From Combretum micranthum (lineage: Eukaryota > Streptophyta > Magnoliopsida > Myrtales > Combretaceae): a DNA stretch of 64,000 bases. The notes beneath the pieces are model-generated. The model had not been told where the DNA came from. It ran no database searches and saw only the letters and a program-made list of their open reading frames with translations. The DNA is taken from the NCBI GenBank assembly GCA_024138025.1, contig JAMXBD010000822.1, positions 1 through 64,000 on the forward strand, read 5' to 3'. The translations under genes were made by a program, and so were the position numbers. This document shows positions 22,821 through 33,456 of the stretch, in pieces (position 1 is the first letter of the stretch; the number at the start of each line of letters is the position of its first letter).

Positions 22821-23356
22821 TAGACATCGGCACGGTTCGGGTCGGTTCGGACCCGAACCGGAACGCAGAGCCGGGGCGGTTCCCGGTTCCAAGGAACCGC
22901 CGGTTCTGGAGGTTCCGGTTCCACGTGAACCCTTTTTTTTTTTTATCGTTTCCTTATGTTTGTTTTTTTTTTCTTTTTTTGTCATGTTTTGTTTTTTTTT
23001 TTTTTCGTTACGCTTTTTTTTTTTTTTACCCCCGGCCCCTACCCTCCCCCCCACGCCCCACCTCCTCCCCCCCCCTTTGCACCCCCCCACCCCTACCCCA
23101 TTACGCCCTGCACCTCTTTCCCCCGAAACCCAGCACGTCCTCCTTTTCTTTCTCAATTTCGTCCGTAGGATTTTTTCTTCTTTTTTTTTTTTTTTGGTTG
23201 GAACCGTCGGTTCCGGTTCCGGGTCCGGAATGGCGGTTCCGGACCCGGTTGAACCGCCGGTTCCACCACGCCGAACCGTTTGGACCCGCCGGAACAGGCG
23301 GGTCCTTAAACGGTTCGGGGCGGTTCGCGGTTCGGAACCGCCCCTGCTGATGTCTA
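22821..23356. mobile_element. Non-autonomous hAT-type element with GC-rich GGTTCCGG arms
   Basis: 536 bases with terminal inverted repeats TAGACATCGGCACGG and (reversed) TAGACATCAGCAGGG, 13 of 15 matching. Flanks CCCACCTG (22813-22820) and CTCACCTA (23357-23364) match at 6 of 8, consistent with an old 8-bp hAT duplication. Both arms are dense in CGGTTC/GAACCG words; the centre is pyrimidine-rich with long T tracts. No transposase is encoded; long open frames across it are products of base composition. Confidence 0.75.
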
Positions 23357-23364
23357 CTCACCTA

Positions 23365-23846
23365 TGCATCCTATATGTGCAGAATTTGTGGGCTCTGTGT
23401 TATAGAAGGGTAAGTGTAAAACTTTTAAGACTAATAGCTCGTTGACTTCGCTGTAATGAAAAAGAAGTAAAATAGGGTTTTAATGACTATTATAATGTTC
23501 ATTTAATGTAGAAAATAAAACAAGTAATTATAAGGTAAAATATTTATTATGTTTTTATAACTGTATAAACGATATTTTCAAGAAGTGGTATTTATGACAA
23601 AGTTGAAAAATAAACCATTGAATCACAATTTATGAGTATGAAGACATGAATTGCTATTTATCATTTTATATAATAGTAATTTATCGTAACTTTTCATTAT
23701 TTATGTGGAACGAGAAGGGAATAAGCTATTCATGTGAATAGGTTGTAAAAGTATCAATATAATTTTATTAGTTCCAAGAGATGATTGATGTAATTATCTT
23801 GTTATTAAATCTCATTTTTATAAGATGAAAACGAGTAGGTCCCTAT
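23365..23846. other. AT-rich spacer before solo LTR B
   Basis: No gene or repeat recognised. CCTAT at 23842-23846 is the left target duplication of solo LTR B. Confidence 0.45.
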
Positions 23847-24954
23847 TGTCACGTCCCGAGGTTACCCTAGTAGAAGTAAACAAGTCACACTTGCATACTA
23901 TCACTAGATTACCTAAAGAGAGTGACAGGTTTTCAAAACAACAGGATCGTTCAATTGCTTGATAAGAAATTGAAATGACCTAGATTTATATTTTAATCAA
24001 ATCTCATGTGTTTATTAATTTATTCTAAGAAGTTGAATTGAATGAGTATGATTATGTGTGAGTAGCCTAAGATATATGATTTTGTATGTGTATATGTTGA
24101 TATTAATATTTTGTTTTATGTGCATTAATGTGTGAGTAATGAAATTATTAATGTTGTCTTTTGTTCATTAAAAAGTTAAGCTAAGCTAGATTTGTAAATT
24201 AACCCTAATTTCACTTAAGCTAGTTGATTAAGTTCCTTGTAATTAAGTTAGCATTTATGCCTCAAATACAAGCCAAATGAAGCTCAAATTAAAGTTAAAT
24301 GCAACCTAAGTTAATATATGCATTAAGGGGTAAATTTGGAATGTGAAAAAGTCAAAATTAAGCTAATTTAACTTACTTTTTGGGGCAGCTCAAATTTTAT
24401 CCGAATTTTTCCTTTTCTTTCTTCTTTTTCTCTTCTTCTTCCTTTTCCATTTCCATCTCCATTTCCAAGCTTAACTTAGGGTTTATATCAAGTTTGAAAA
24501 TCAAAGTATTTCTCAAGACAAGGTATGTATATATACTTGAATTGATTTAGTTTAGGTTGTTGTGTTGTTTTATTTTCCTTCTTGAAAGAGATGTATGGAT
24601 TATTGGATGGATTGAGTTTAAGATTGATCAAATTGTTGTTCATGCATGGGATTAGTTGAGAAAGTGTTATATGAGTGTGGGAGAGTATGCATGTATTGTT
24701 GTATGACTATGAAGAGTTGGGAAGTTATTAAGAGGATTTGTATAGGAGAATTTAGAATTTATGGAAGTAGAATTTGAAGTGTTTAATTGTGTTAAATTCA
24801 TGCCTTGGGTTGCTAGAATTGAGTAGTGTATGTTGGAGTGAATATATGAAGTGGAAGTGTAGTTGAGGAAAGTTTTAAAGTGTATTAAGATGTAAGTTTG
24901 CAAAGTTGAAAAAAACAGGGGATTTGAATTTTTTCGTTTAACCTTGTTTTTCAA

Positions 24955-25495
24955 ACGTACGCCGGCATCTGGGGATTCTACGCCGCCAGCGTATAGGCGG
25001 TGTAGAAAGCCCACAGAATTGATTTTCCTAACGCCGTTTGCAACGCCGCCGGCTTTTATGTTAAGGATTTGTCAGCGTCTGTTCTTCAGAACGTACGCCG
25101 GCAATTTGAGTTTCTACGCCGCCGGCGTAGAGGTGGTGTTGAAGGTTCACAGAACTAAATTTCTTAAAGCCGACTAAACGCCGCCGGCTTTCGCTAGGGA
25201 GTCAACCGGCGTTCTTTCTTCTAACTTGTACGCTGGCTTCTGAGAATCAAGGCCGCCGGCATACATGTGAAGGCTGCTTGCGTACTTAGGTAAGCGGCCG
25301 GTTTACACCTCTCTGGACATTTTTTTTAATATTTGGTTTTGGATTCTACGCCGGCTCAAGGCCGCCGGCGTAGGGTACAAAGGCTGACGGCGTACGCTTT
25401 GAACGCTGCCAGCGTTGGCAGTGTATATTTTCAGAACATTGAACACCGGCTCAACGCCGCCATCGTTGAGTGCCGGCGTATCCCCTGAGTTTTTG
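24955..25495 (+). repeat. GC-word block of solo LTR A
   Basis: Repeated, irregularly spaced words such as TACGCCGCCGGCGTA (arms TACGCC/GGCGTA around GCC), ACGCCGGC and AACGCCGCCGGCTTT. The longest arm pair is TCTACGCC/GGCGTAGA. The block is a GC island in an AT-rich LTR. Confidence 0.8.
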
Positions 25496-25914
25496 AATTT
25501 TAAGAGCTTTTTCTAAAAATTTTCCAAAGTTGTTATTTGAGCATTTGAGTATTTGGTAAGCAATTTGGGATATATTAGGACGTTTAAATGCTTATTCGTG
25601 ACTGTATATTCAATTATTTGAATTTCTTTGATAAATTGTGATATGTGGATATAATATGTATATATTTGTGAGAATGAAATCTATAAGTGTTGATTTATTG
25701 ATTATTGTGACATTTCTATTACAGTTAAGGATTCTTCGGTTAGTTCATCACCGAGAGATCCTAGTTCTATTCTAACGGGTTCAGGTACGCAATAATGTGT
25801 TTGATGGTTGCTAGGACCAGACATTTCTAAATTGCCCTAAATTGATTCGGCTTAACAATTGAATGATTTGGATGTCTATTACGCTGTTTAATCTGGTCCG
25901 AGGAGCAGCAAACC

Positions 25915-26008
25915 TGTCATGATGCAATGACATGTTAGCTAGGCGCTTAACCAAGTCATGATGCAATGACTTTACCATGATGCAATGGTACGCTATGATG
26001 CAATAGCG
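25915..26008 (+). repeat. Four hairpins with invariant GATGCA loop
   Basis: Perfect 6-bp stems around the identical loop GATGCA: TGTCAT/ATGACA (25915-25932), AGTCAT/ATGACT (25954-25971), TACCAT/ATGGTA (25973-25990) and CGCTAT/ATAGCG (25991-26008). Outer stem bases differ in all four yet pairing is complete, which points to selection on RNA (or cruciform) structure. Confidence 0.85.
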
Positions 26009-26178
26009 ATTCTTTTGGTTAAGTGGGTAGCTGATAGAGGGAATTGTATCTGTGTAACGTTTGCTTAAACTTAGGGGGAAATACCATGATTTAGTTCAAG
26101 GTTTATGGGAACTTGTGAACTAGGCTCATGTTATGGACTGAGTTTAAGTAGAGTCGGGCAACGGCTTTTAAACCCTAA

Positions 26179-26294
26179 ATGAAGCTATTATCTTCATGGA
26201 ATAGATATAGGAGATATAAGTATTCGGACTGCTTCTATCAACCCCCTGAGCAGCTGCTGTTACTCAGGATCCCTAGATTCCCGAAGTGTGACCG
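26179..26294 (+). CDS. LTR-encoded QPPEQ coding segment (unknown function), copy in LTR A
   Basis: Open from ATG at 26179; the conserved part is YKYSDCFYQPPEQLLLLRIPRFPK. Solo LTR C (39335-39255, - strand) and D (49312-49385, + strand) encode YKYPVYLYQPPEQQLLLRTPRIPK and YRYSGCLYQPPEQLLLLRTSRF. Codon differences are mostly silent (CCC/CCT for Pro, CAG/CAA for Gln, TTA/CTA and CTC/CTT for Leu, AGA/AGG for Arg). The ATGAAGCTAT context is conserved in all three, but the frame between it and this segment is closed in C and D. No family is recognised. I infer a real protein segment, probably an exon, in the LTR. Confidence 0.5.
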
Positions 26295-26439
26295 GGGTTT
26301 GAATACCCTCTTGTTGATTTGTGAATCAAAATGTAATAAAGATAACCACTTGTTCTATGATGCATTACATGAATTGAATGACTTGTTATGCATTGGTTAT
26401 TGTGTACTGGGCCTCTGGCTCACTTTTGCTGCTTTGCAG

Positions 26440-26516
26440 GTCATGGAGACGAGTATTACGATGACTTGGGCTATGAGTCCGATTTCGAAAGATTTTTGGA
26501 TGAGTGGGACGAATAG
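26440..26516 (+). CDS. LTR-encoded acidic coding segment with acceptor-like site, copy in LTR A
   Basis: After TGCTGCTTTGCAG the frame reads an acidic tail containing GDEYYDDLGYESDFERFLDEW and a stop at 26514-26516. Copies in C (DDEFYDDMGYRNDWEDSMDD) and D (DDTYDYMGYGMDFEEYHDKW) end at the matching stop TAG. Silent changes at Tyr, Asp and Gly codons indicate coding selection. The TTTTTTTCAG in D is also a good acceptor; C reads CTTGCAT. It lies about 0.46-0.48 kb from the LTR end in all three. Whether it joins the QPPEQ segment or downstream gag in a full element is unknown. Confidence 0.5.
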
Positions 26517-26899
26517 GATTCGATCACCCTGGACCTTTGGAAGACTTTTTGCGATGGAGAAGTTATGTATAGATGGCTTAACAGTTAAGCCAAATTCCTT
26601 TTGTAATGACCTAAGATCCCTTAGGATTCTTATGTTTTGAGAAAACATGTAATTTGTTTTATAGTGTCATGTATTGGTACTAAACGATGTTTATATTATG
26701 TAAATATATGTATAGATTGCTTTGTTAGCAATCTTGTTTTATTTAAAAGCTATTTACAAAGTTAAGTGATTTTGATCAAACAATTTTCATGAATTGTTAG
26801 TTTTAGGACAACCTTACATATAATGTGAAAACGTTATATGTGGTTGGGGATTCGGTACTCTAAGTCTCGGGATTTAGAGGATCGGGTCTTTACAGAAAT

Positions 26900-28480
26900 A
26901 ATAAATACATGTAAGAAATAAATTGGTAAATAACGGCTATCTTAATCATAAAGTATTATAGAACTATTACAAACCAGATAATCTCCTTGTAGTTCACAAA
27001 TGATACATTAGGACTAACTAATCTATTCTTAAGATAACATAACCATTATTCCCAAGTACAACCATAAACTTCCAACTCCTAAGCTCTTACCGGAGCCATG
27101 TTCCTGGAAGTGACTAACCAGGGTCGAAGAGTAAACTTGAAAAGACTGTTGAAGTATGAGCGAAACCACGGCTCAGTGAATAACGAGACATATTATACAT
27201 CACACAGGTTATTAGCAAATCATATGTAATGCAAGCACTCAATCATATGCACAAATATAAGCTTGGATGATCTAGAATCCAAATAGGGAAAAAGATTTAC
27301 GCCCTCTTTTCAGGGTTGAAGAACAATTACTTCATGACCCACCTACCCAGGAGAGACTAAGTTTACAGGAAAATCAACGATTTCTCGTTTTAGGCTTATC
27401 ATTTTAAATATAATAAATTTAACTAACCATTTCCTGTATCCACCTTAAAAACTCCCTAATTATTAATCATTTCAAAGTGATACTACGGGCGGCGTTCTTC
27501 ATTACCACTTAGTTCCCGTAAAACCAATGGAACAAAGAAAACCTTGGAAGAACTAACACTTTAGAACAATCAAGCGTTAACAGAGAACCGAAATATTAAT
27601 ACGTAGCAGGCTGTCACCCATCTTTATATGCAATAATGCAGTACGTGTAATGCATGACCAGATTATTTTATTAAGTCAATAGTTCTTATTCAATTTCATG
27701 GTGATCATACATTATACACAATCATCATCATAATACTTCACAACACCAAATTATTGTATTATCACTTTTGTAACAATGGATTAACAATCACAAAATCAGA
27801 TCACCACATACTTTCAACAAAACATTCATTTAATTGTCTTTGTATTATATGTTCAACTATTTACAAGCACAAACAGTACAATATGACTGAATTACTCACT
27901 TGCTCATACTGACTTAATCGTAATAATCAGCTGGAAGATCTTCTAGGGTATTAATGTCACCTATTAAGATGAATAAAGTATTCATCAATAAAATATAGAT
28001 TATATAGTTAAATTTCTATACATATCTAGTGTCCTAAACTTGATATTTATCAAGTTTTGTAGTGACTAATACTAATTTTATGTTATTCTATACCGAACTC
28101 AATATAGTAAATCATTATTACTTAGTGTTGTCGTGTTTCTCCTAATGTATTTCGTATAATTATTTTGTTATTTATAGAAGTCACATTATTTGTAAATTTA
28201 GCTTATTTTTAATTCCATTATTACATATTTTATCTATTTAGAACAAATGTTTGACTATTTATAACTTTTATTAACACTTAATATTTTTCTCTAATTCTAA
28301 GGTTTTAAGAATTATCAAATATTAATCAAAATATTTTAAGTATTTGTATGCTCTTATCTATTTAATAAATTATATATTATTATATATATAATATATACTT
28401 AGTAAAGCTTATTGTGTATATATTATATATATTAATGTATTCTGTTCATTTCAAAACAAACTTTCGTAGAAGAAATATAG
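26900..28480 (-). other. Body of solo LTR B, no gene seen
   Basis: Continuation of LTR B after the nested LTR A. A GAGC...GGCTCAGTG-type hairpin word near 27160-27180 is shared with LTR C near 39112-39130. The acidic and QPPEQ segments were not found in B. Confidence 0.55.
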
Positions 28481-28484
28481 GTGT

Positions 28485-28765
28485 ACGCAGGCTTCAACGC
28501 CGCCGGCTTTGAAACCTAGGTGCCGGTGTTTATTTGTTTTGCATACAAATTCATATCGGTTGCACCGGCTTTGAAAGCTGTCGGTTTTCAACGTATGCCG
28601 AACCTTACACCACCGGCGTATAATCCCAGATGTCCGGCCTTCGTTCATTTTTACGTGAAAATAATTTTTACGTAGCTTCTGTTCAGTGTAAGCCGTCTCT
28701 ACACCGCTGGCCTATCCTCGTAAGCCACCGGCGTTGAACGACCACACTGTCGGCTTATGGACAGT
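28485..28765 (-). repeat. GC-word block of solo LTR B
   Basis: Words such as AACGCCGCCGGCTTT, CACCACCGGCGTA and TAAGCCACCGGCGTT recur irregularly. The vocabulary is close to that of LTR A, although the rest of the two LTRs differs greatly. Confidence 0.7.
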
Positions 28766-29996
28766 GTTAGCACTGTTCATCATCTTCTCGATGATCCAAT
28801 TCATATTTCTTAAATTTTCCACGTTAAGAATAGTCCTAAACCATTCCTAAGTGTCTTTATATCTTATATATAAATATAAAACAACTCTTAACACTTCTAC
28901 AAGTATATATCCATAGATTTCGATCTTAATAAGCACAATTAGGGTTTCGGATATTTACCTCGGTTGAGGCGATCCAATAGAATTCGAAGCTTGTTTTTGT
29001 GTTGATTATGTTCCTATGATTATCAGAAGTCAGTTCTAATCCTTAGATTTAAAAGAAAACCATTCGAATTACATCAACTCACCTTTGAACTCGTTTCAAG
29101 CGTTTTTTCGTATTGTTTTTCTTCCGATTCAAACTTGGATGATTTGAGCAGTTTAAAGTTTGTTCTTAGGTTGTTTTGGCTGCTAATTAAGAGTAGTTTC
29201 GTTCTGGAAAGTTTGAGAAAAAGTTAAGGTTGTTTGTTTGTTCATTAAGGGACTTAATCATATATATATAGAAGAAGGAAGAGAGGAGCTTGCGGCTACG
29301 TTTTCCTCCGAATTTGCTTCGAATTTTCTCCTCGTTTGTCTCGTTTGATCAGTTTTTTCATATTCATTAATGAGAAGCTCACTTGGCAATATTGATTGGT
29401 CATAAGGTTGATTTTGTTGACTCTTTGGGTAAATTATTGATCAAATTCCGGCTTTCTCTTTCTCCATGCACTCCAAGTCCTCCATAAACAATTTGCAGCC
29501 AAAATCTCCACCGAAAACATATATATATATATATATATATTTAGTTAATTATTTAACTTAGTTTTAGGATAGTTTATCAAGTTATACGAGTATAATTTAG
29601 CTAGTATTTTAGAGTTTTTATACAAAAATATGCTTGTAGGATTCTACAAAATACCTAGATTATCAAATAATACAATTTTAAGTTTTATATTTACGTGATT
29701 AATTATTTGTAAAATTTTATCTCCCGCGATTAAGGTTTTCTAAAACTCATTAAGTCAATTTTTGTTTTAGGCTCTAATAGCTTAAGAAAATCCGAGTTAG
29801 AACAATAGTATGATTCAATTATTTATTTGAAGTTTAGATCTTGAGTTATTTATCAGTTTATATTTTTGTTGTGTATTTATAATCTTAACAGTTTATCTTT
29901 AGGTTATCGTTTCTTATCTATAAGCGTAGTTGATTAATTTCTTGATATCGCACTTGATATAGACGTTATATTATCTACATATTTTTAGTTTTGACA

Positions 29997-30759
29997 CCTA
30001 TCATGAAATTTTATTAATAACTTTTAATACTATCTAGGAATCTTAAATTTAGGGTTTAAATCCAAGCCTAGGCTCATTACTACTTATTGTTCTAATATCA
30101 AATCATTGTTGAGTTCAAAAGTAATCATTTAATCTTTATATTTTATTTTTCTATTTAATCTATTTGTATAACCAGTTTCGATTTGAATTTAGATTTTCTT
30201 TTAATCATATATTGAATTATTCGTTCAAGATACGAAATCTCGTTTTTGTATCAATTAGGATTAAAGAAGTTCTTTATTTGATTTCTAAATCCTTATCTGG
30301 CCAAATTCCATGCATTGATCTAGGCTTTTATTAGTATCTAAGTCTATTAACTAGTTCATGCATTCTATTTTAGAGTCGTACACTAATGTGGAAAATTTTC
30401 GAGATTTATGCCTATTTAATAGCACTTTGCTAGGGGGAAAAAAAAAAAAGGACCGTATGATCTAACCAATATACTCGATTGTTATAAAATTCAACAAATT
30501 CGATTACATCTTTTCATGTTTGACACGAGAGCATGCCCGCATACGGTTCTCTTTTTGGGCAAACGCATTTGACGTCTGATAAAATACCTCCGGCTCATTT
30601 TTATTTATTTCATGCAGGTACTTAAATACATTTAATTATTTAAACCGAGTACCATTTCCGAACACGCTAGAAAGAATAATCCTATGTTGTCGGCCACCCG
30701 CAATGAATAAGGTACAAGGCCCAAGTGAAAGGCATCGAAAAACACACTTGAACTAGTTT
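29997..30759. other. AT-rich spacer, no gene seen
   Basis: Begins with the right CCTAT duplication of LTR B. An A tract lies at about 30439-30450. No gene or repeat recognised. Confidence 0.45.
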
Positions 30760-30917
30760 TGTAAGGCTTTACCCCGAAGGGAGCCTTTCCAGAAATTCTC
30801 TAAGGCCAGAGTCGAGCCCTGGCCCAAGAGGGGGTTTGGAAATAGTTTTCAACCAGCAATAGACGCGCCTCGGTTATTACCTCACTAGCTGCGTCATTGC
30901 CCCAAGCGCAAAGATAG
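30760..30917 (-). repeat. SINE-like repeat, copy 2
   Basis: 158 bases, about 96% identical to 21123-21280. Box A-like GCAGCTAGTGAGG and box B-like GGGCTCGACTCTGG are on the - strand. The nearest half to box A is identical in both copies. Flanks give no clear duplication. Confidence 0.5.
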
Positions 30918-31215
30918 AAACATCGTTGCAAGCCCAGAATATTTTATAACGACTCTCTCTCACCAATGTCTCCCAAAGCAGCAACGTGGACAAAAATAAA
31001 ACAACTCTCCAAAACCGCTCATGACCTCGCCTTTTTAGCTTTCTCCTCCCAATTCTCCGTCTCTTCAACACATTTTTAGCTTCTTTCAAGCTTTGCTGCT
31101 GCTGGAATTCCACAACCGTCGATGAGTTTGTGGAGCTGATTAAACTGATTGATGATTGGAATTGTAGAAAAATACCAGAGATACAGGATTCATTAAACAT
31201 AACATAAGACGACAC
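30918..31215 (-). CDS. Hypothetical short frame reading into the SINE-like repeat
   Basis: A 112-codon frame (31215-30877) begins MSSYVMFNES, has a Gln/Ser-rich middle, a very basic patch (KRRRIGRRKLKRR) and a short hydrophobic segment (VVLFLSTLLLW), and ends inside the SINE-like repeat. I recognise no family. It could be the remnant of a host gene into which the repeat inserted, or chance. Low confidence that it is expressed. Confidence 0.2.
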
Positions 31216-31750
31216 TGTGATCTATTTCTAGGTTTTTATTGTTTAGGATTGGCAATTGCATTACCTTAATCTTTTGAGCTCATCAACATGTTCGTTCCTT
31301 TTTACAGGCATTCGATTTCTTCGTTTTCCTTCCAAATTTATATTTAGATGGAATCGGAGAGAAAAAGTGGGAATCAAACCAACCTACATGCAAGAGCTTT
31401 TGCAAATATAATTATATCCATCCATCGTTTTTTCGAGTTAGTGAATTGAAAATTTAGAAACTATCTATGAACATATATGGACTTCTTATTAACACAGGCT
31501 AGAGGGGGAAAGAAAACAAGTGATATTATAATTTTTTAGATTAATTATTATTCCAGGATAAAACAAAGTAGGCAAACTAAGGAGAAAAAGGCAAAATCAG
31601 TGGACACGTTGATAACTATGGTGGCATGTTTTTTAATTTTTTATCCCAATCAGAAATCCGACATAGATGTCTTTGGGATAGAAAGGCAAAAGAGATTTGC
31701 GTCTCCCTTCCTGTGTATTTTACTTTCACATTAACGTAAAACTTCCGGTT
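31216..31750. other. AT-rich spacer, no gene seen
   Basis: No gene recognised; ordinary AT-rich sequence. Confidence 0.4.
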
Positions 31751-31751
31751 A

Positions 31752-32140
31752 GGCCTCGTCTGTTTCAAAGAGAGTGTTTTTTTTTTAAATATTTTTTTTT
31801 GTTTTTGCATATTTATTTTTAAAAAACATAAACTCATTTAGAAAACAATTTATAGGATGTAAAAAAATAATTCATTTTTTTCATCAATTTTTGAGCTTAT
31901 CTACTAATCAATTACTTTCTAAAGACATTTATGATTTTTTAATAATTTTTATTTAGATAGATTTATTTTTCATTATAATATATATTATTTTTATTTTTTT
32001 ATACTTAAAATATATGAATTACCTTAAAATTATATAAACAAAGAAAAATTATTTTAATAAAATTAACCAAATATTTAAAATAATACTATTTCCAGAAACA
32101 CCTTTTTAAGAAAAAATATGTTTCCTTAACAAACAGTTTC
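31752..32140. mobile_element. MITE-like element, family X copy 1
   Basis: Starts GGCCTCGTCTGTTTCAAAG; near the right edge, reversed, reads CTGTTTGTTAAGGAAAC. The AT-rich centre, including AGATTTATTTTTCATTATAATATA, is shared with 52362-52780. Terminal repeats are imperfect and no duplication was fixed. Confidence 0.45.
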
Positions 32141-33420
32141 CACTTGCCTAAGATAATCTTTTTTTCACTGTTTACTTTCAATTCACACGTTCAGTGAGTT
32201 CGCTTTCACTTTTTGACTTTTGTTTCAATCGTTTATCTTCTCGTATAGTCTCACTCTTATCTCTCAATCTTTACTTTATCCTAAGATCACAGGGATATTG
32301 TATTAGTGCATAGTCTTTTTCTTCTCTTAATTTATTTATTGAATAAGTTTATTTGCAGAAAATTATGGTGGATTGTCTGACTTTATCCAACTGTATAGTA
32401 AAAATGTTTATTTTTTATTTAAATTTATTTCTTAATAAACATCTATTTAAATGATAAAAAAAATATCGAAATGATTAGAAAAAGAAAACAAAGCCAACTG
32501 CTATATTATTTTGATTCAAATCTCATATTAAAAGAATTATATTAATGTATGTATTGTGACTATTGTCTGAATATAGAAATATGATAATAAGACAAAGGGA
32601 AAAAGAAAAAAAGACCGAACGTTTTCAAAAACTATTGACACTCGAGTTTTAATCCAATAAAGCCAAATCACAATTGAAGTGGATTGGTAAAAAGGATTTG
32701 GCTTACTAATTCAATGAATAATGAATACCCTATTTAAAGTAATAATCTTACTGTGCTTTATGAAGTTTTACCAAATTACCTGTGCTTTAGGTTGATAAAA
32801 ATTTTACCATCTTTACCATGAAAATTACATTAACCCCCAAATCGGGAGGAATCAAAGTCCTGTAATATAAACATGAGATGAGGAAAAGGCACATCCTCCA
32901 TCCTCCCACTTCACTCAGTCCCTTCCGCCTTCCATTCTCATCAGACACATCCATTCATCCCATGTCCTATCCTAGACCAACTTACATATCATGCGTCATA
33001 TTGCCCATGGATTTTAATGTTTCATGATAAGCTCGGATGAAATTATTGACTGGACAAATGATATCGCTCATCCGCTAGTTTTGCCGCCATATGATAAGAC
33101 CGAATTAATGATTATACAAAAAAAAAAGGTCGATTATTGTGCAAGTGGCAGATTCATAGAATTCAGAAGAAAGTGGATAAAATCAACTATTTTCAGAGGG
33201 CGGAACATTATCCGATTGCAACCGACCTTATCTTATTCTTATCTAGATCAATACCGAAATTATTTATTAAAATAATCTTCTTATTACTGTAAATATATTT
33301 TGTAATTAGTATTATTTAAATTTATTGATTATCATAAAAACGTTGGATTTATTGGATTACAAACAATAAATGCTGCTTAAAAAAGAGTTAAAGACCTATA
33401 TAAAAACTAGACCACTAGTA
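32141..33420. other. Intergenic DNA with one unassigned frame
   Basis: A pyrimidine-rich stretch at about 32895-32960 and an 83-codon frame at 33024-33275 (MISSDEIIDWTND...) are the only notable items. The frame has no motif I recognise. No other gene or repeat seen. Confidence 0.4.
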
Positions 33421-33427
33421 CCGGGCC

Positions 33428-33456
33428 TACCGGCCAAAAAAAAAAAAAAAAAAAAT
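33428..33456 (+). repeat. CCGGCC plus poly(A), retroposon-tail-like
   Basis: TACCGGCC followed by 21 A. The same CCGGCC-poly(A) junction occurs at 60987-61018, where it is flanked by a 14-bp duplication. Confidence 0.4.

Larger units (their letters stand above)
23971..26894 (+). mobile_element. Solo LTR A nested in B
   Basis: 2924 bases, TGAAATGACC...GGGTCTTTACA, with exact GAAAT duplications at 23966-23970 and 26895-26899. It holds, in order, a pyrimidine-rich leader with donor-like AAG|GTATGT at 24523, a GC-word block (24955-25495), four hairpins with a common loop (25915-26008), a QPPEQ-type coding segment, a CAG acceptor-like site and an acidic coding segment. No internal retroelement genes are present. 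It shares ends and order with solo LTR C (opposite strand) and, more distantly, D. Confidence 0.9.
23847..29996 (-). mobile_element. Solo LTR B, interrupted by solo LTR A
   Basis: The ends are TGTCACGTCCCGAGG at 23847 and TTTTGACA at 29996, flanked by exact CCTAT duplications (23842-23846 and 29997-30001). Removing solo LTR A and one duplication leaves about 3.2 kb with no internal retroelement genes, so this is a solo LTR formed by LTR-LTR recombination. A TATATATATGATTAAG stretch near 29255-29275 and a donor-like GAG|GTAAAT at 28958, both on the - strand, suggest that strand is sense. A self-complementary GC-word block lies at 28485-28765. Confidence 0.85.

Noticed and set aside
22636..23445. 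269-residue frame and overlapping long frames on both strands
   Set aside because: Cross the hAT-type element; Pro/Phe runs come from pyrimidine tracts and GGTTCC words.
30918..31215. Membrane protein gene
   Set aside because: Single weak hydrophobic stretch, ends in a repeat; kept only as a low-confidence hypothetical frame.
33024..33275. 83-residue frame with a possible organellar or viral origin
   Set aside because: I could not match it to any family with confidence.
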